36,471 nt of DNA from Bacteroidota bacterium (GTDB lineage: Bacteria > Bacteroidota > Bacteroidia > Flavobacteriales > Flavobacteriaceae). The DNA lies in assembly GCA_022562895.1 (NCBI GenBank), contig JADFOK010000024.1, positions 1 through 36,471 on the forward strand. Direction: 5' to 3'. This document shows, piece after piece, positions 34,978 to 36,471 of this stretch; positions within the stretch are counted from its first letter, which is position 1, and the number at the start of each line of letters is the position of its first letter. A model generated the notes under the pieces. It was not told where the DNA came from, did not search any database, and saw only the letters and a list, made by a program, of their open reading frames with translations. Position numbers and translations under genes: made by a program.

Positions 34978-35559
34978 TTATTTCACAGGTTTAAGGGGGT
35001 ATTTCTTCATTAATTTTTTAACTTTTTTTGGAATTGATTTTTCTCTTTTTTCGGGATTTTCTTTTATAACAGTTGTAATAACTCCTTGCCATAATAGCTC
35101 TTTAGAATCGTTTGAATACATGTCGACAACAAAAGTACCCTTGTAATAATCATTTTCACTAAAAGTTGTAGTTGTAGAACTCATCCCTATACCACCATAA
35201 CCCCTTCCCCAGCCTCGTCTACCACCATAATAGCCAATACTACCATTATAATTGGTATATGCAGTTGTACTTGTTTCTCTACTGATAACAATATAAAGTG
35301 TTATTTCTACATCGCCACCACTTGCAACTAGGTTCATTCCTCTGGCACTAAATTCATTTCGTAAAGCATCTGTGATTCTCTTTTTATCGAAATCATTCAA
35401 TATTTCATCACTGTTTTTTTCCCAGCCTGCGAAATTATAGGTTTTAATTTTTGTAAAATCTGTGTTCTTGTCATAATCGCTTGTTGTTTGAGCGAAGTTT
35501 GGATTGCTAAAAAGTATCATCATTAATAGGATACTTATAGTTTTAATTGAATTTTTCAT
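34978..35559 (-). CDS. DUF4136 domain-containing exported protein
   Basis: A 193-residue protein with a signal peptide (cleavage near NFAQT). FTKIKTYNFAGW begins the DUF4136 domain, and the family's alternating pattern continues through RITDALRNEFSARGMNL, EITLYIVISRET, a Gly/Tyr/Arg-rich insert (GYYGGRRGWGRGYGG), then GTFVVDMYSNDSKELLWQGV and a lysine-rich tail. Members are small envelope lipoproteins or periplasmic proteins of unknown role; here there is no lipobox cysteine. It is convergent with the ABM-like gene and lies on the same strand as, and 148 bases downstream of, the saccharopine dehydrogenase gene. The gap has no convincing promoter. Confidence 0.85.
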   Translation of the reverse strand: MKNSIKTISILLMMILFSNPNFAQTTSDYDKNTDFTKIKTYNFAGWEKNSDEILNDFDKKRITDALRNEFSARGMNLVASGGDVEITLYIVISRETSTTAYTNYNGSIGYYGGRRGWGRGYGGIGMSSTTTTFSENDYYKGTFVVDMYSNDSKELLWQGVITTVIKENPEKREKSIPKKVKKLMKKYPLKPVK

Positions 35560-35707
35560 TTGATTTGATTTTAGAATAATATTTATTTAGATTCCATTTC
35601 TATAATTTGATACGAATTTTTTAAATTTATTACTAATTTTCAACACTAGCATTCACTTTAAATTTCCACTGAAACCCTTTTTGAATGTAGTTTTTGTCTG
35701 CTGTCGT

Positions 35708-36471
35708 TTAATAATCTATTTTAATTTTCTTATGTTTAAATTTATATCCGAAAAGTTCGAGTTCATCAAGTACCGGATTATATATTTCCGGTGAGACTGG
35801 TATTTGAACACCTTTGATTGTTATTTTATTTTCAAGTATATGTTTAGCTGCTATGGCTGCTGGAAGCGAAACTGCTCTCGACATAGCAGAATCCCCACCC
35901 GGTATTCCTTCTACCATCATTGTTGACATTCTTTTCTCATGCCGGTCTTCGAATTTCGCAACAACCTCATCATGAATAATAATCATATCTTTTTCATGAC
36001 TTTGATATGACATTTTTTTAAGCATTAGGTCAACTAACAAATCGGCATTGGTTCCTTTACTCATGGTTATTTTTTTGTCATCAAATAAACCGAGCCATCT
36101 TAGTCTTTTGATTATATCATCATTTTCTTCCACATTTAGAAACTTGGCAATTCCTCCGGAGTCATTGTCGTTTCCGGTTAAGGATATTGTGAATTCATGG
36201 TATGTCTTATTTTCAAAAATATGTTCTTTATCATCGTCAAGTAAATTGAGCTTTTTTAGTTTCTTTAAGGTATTACACCATCCTATAAAACGAAGTAATC
36301 CCCTGTATAGTGAAACGTTTTCGTCAAGCTCAAAATATTCTCTGTATCTGGTACAATCACGATTGGGATAAGTCTCAAAGGTTCCGAGCCCTTCAATATC
36401 AACAAGCCAGTGATGATCAAACAGCAGTTCTGCCGGGATATCAATTCTCTTTCCCTCTTTTAAATATGCAG
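35708..36471 (-). CDS. Saccharopine dehydrogenase family protein, C-terminal part (5' end outside window)
   Basis: The minus-strand frame is open from its stop at 35708 to the window edge, so 253 residues of a longer protein (usually about 450) are visible; the GTG at 36133 is internal. The visible part is the C-terminal catalytic domain: DIEGLGTFETYPNRD, YRGLLRFIGWC, TGNDNDSGG, then VEGIPGGDSAMSRAVSLPAA near the end. The family reversibly splits saccharopine into lysine (or glutamate) and a semialdehyde using NAD(P). In bacteria it can serve lysine degradation or unrelated reductions, so the pathway role is open. The N-terminal Rossmann domain is not in the window. Confidence 0.9.
   Translation of the reverse strand, partial: AYLKEGKRIDIPAELLFDHHWLVDIEGLGTFETYPNRDCTRYREYFELDENVSLYRGLLRFIGWCNTLKKLKKLNLLDDDKEHIFENKTYHEFTISLTGNDNDSGGIAKFLNVEENDDIIKRLRWLGLFDDKKITMSKGTNADLLVDLMLKKMSYQSHEKDMIIIHDEVVAKFEDRHEKRMSTMMVEGIPGGDSAMSRAVSLPAAIAAKHILENKITIKGVQIPVSPEIYNPVLDELELFGYKFKHKKIKIDY

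Overview
The window looks like a chromosome segment of a Bacteroidota bacterium, most likely a marine-type member of the Flavobacteriaceae. The DNA is AT-rich. Several genes and the SRP RNA are preceded by the Bacteroidota -7 promoter box TAnnTTTG. One protein ends in a type IX secretion (T9SS) sorting domain, and another belongs to the PorV/PorQ outer-membrane family of that system. No tRNA, rRNA, CRISPR array, insertion sequence or phage gene was found.

Region 1 (1-6401, + strand) is the 3' end of a surface or exopolysaccharide cluster. It holds the tail of a GT2 glycosyltransferase, three GT4 glycosyltransferases, an O-antigen-polymerase-like (Wzy-type) membrane protein and a polyprenyl glycosylphosphotransferase that would load the first sugar onto undecaprenyl phosphate. 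Most neighbours overlap, so this is one transcription and translation unit. A flippase is not in view.

Region 2 (6465-15838) is envelope and housekeeping. It contains a DUF4105/Lnb-type membrane protein, a PorV/PorQ-family protein, phosphatidylserine synthase, a glutamine-cyclotransferase-like lipoprotein, the SRP RNA (ffs) with a textbook promoter, an SDR oxidoreductase, a TalC-type transaldolase, a thioredoxin-fold lipoprotein without its cysteines, and a YbiT-like ABC-F protein with one degenerate ATP site.

Region 3 (15839-28780) holds two eroded gene fragments, pheT, a TlpA-like lipoprotein with a CPNC motif, a DUF2911/TPR gene broken by a one-base frameshift, a bidirectional terminator, recG, an M1 aminopeptidase translationally coupled to a patatin-like phospholipase, a small membrane protein and a large T9SS cargo protein.

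Region 4 (28781-36471) holds another probable gene fragment, a PcrA/UvrD helicase with a TTG start, and a small metabolic locus: a Rieske [2Fe-2S] domain fused to a complete ThDP-dependent enzyme, a secreted dienelactone-hydrolase-like protein, and a divergent ABM-like small protein with a 13-bp palindrome in the shared upstream region. It ends with a DUF4136 protein and the C-terminal part of a saccharopine dehydrogenase that runs off the window.

The most unusual items are the Rieske-ThDP fusion, the asymmetric ABC-F protein, and the repeated traces of gene decay (one frameshift and three or four intergenic coding remnants).
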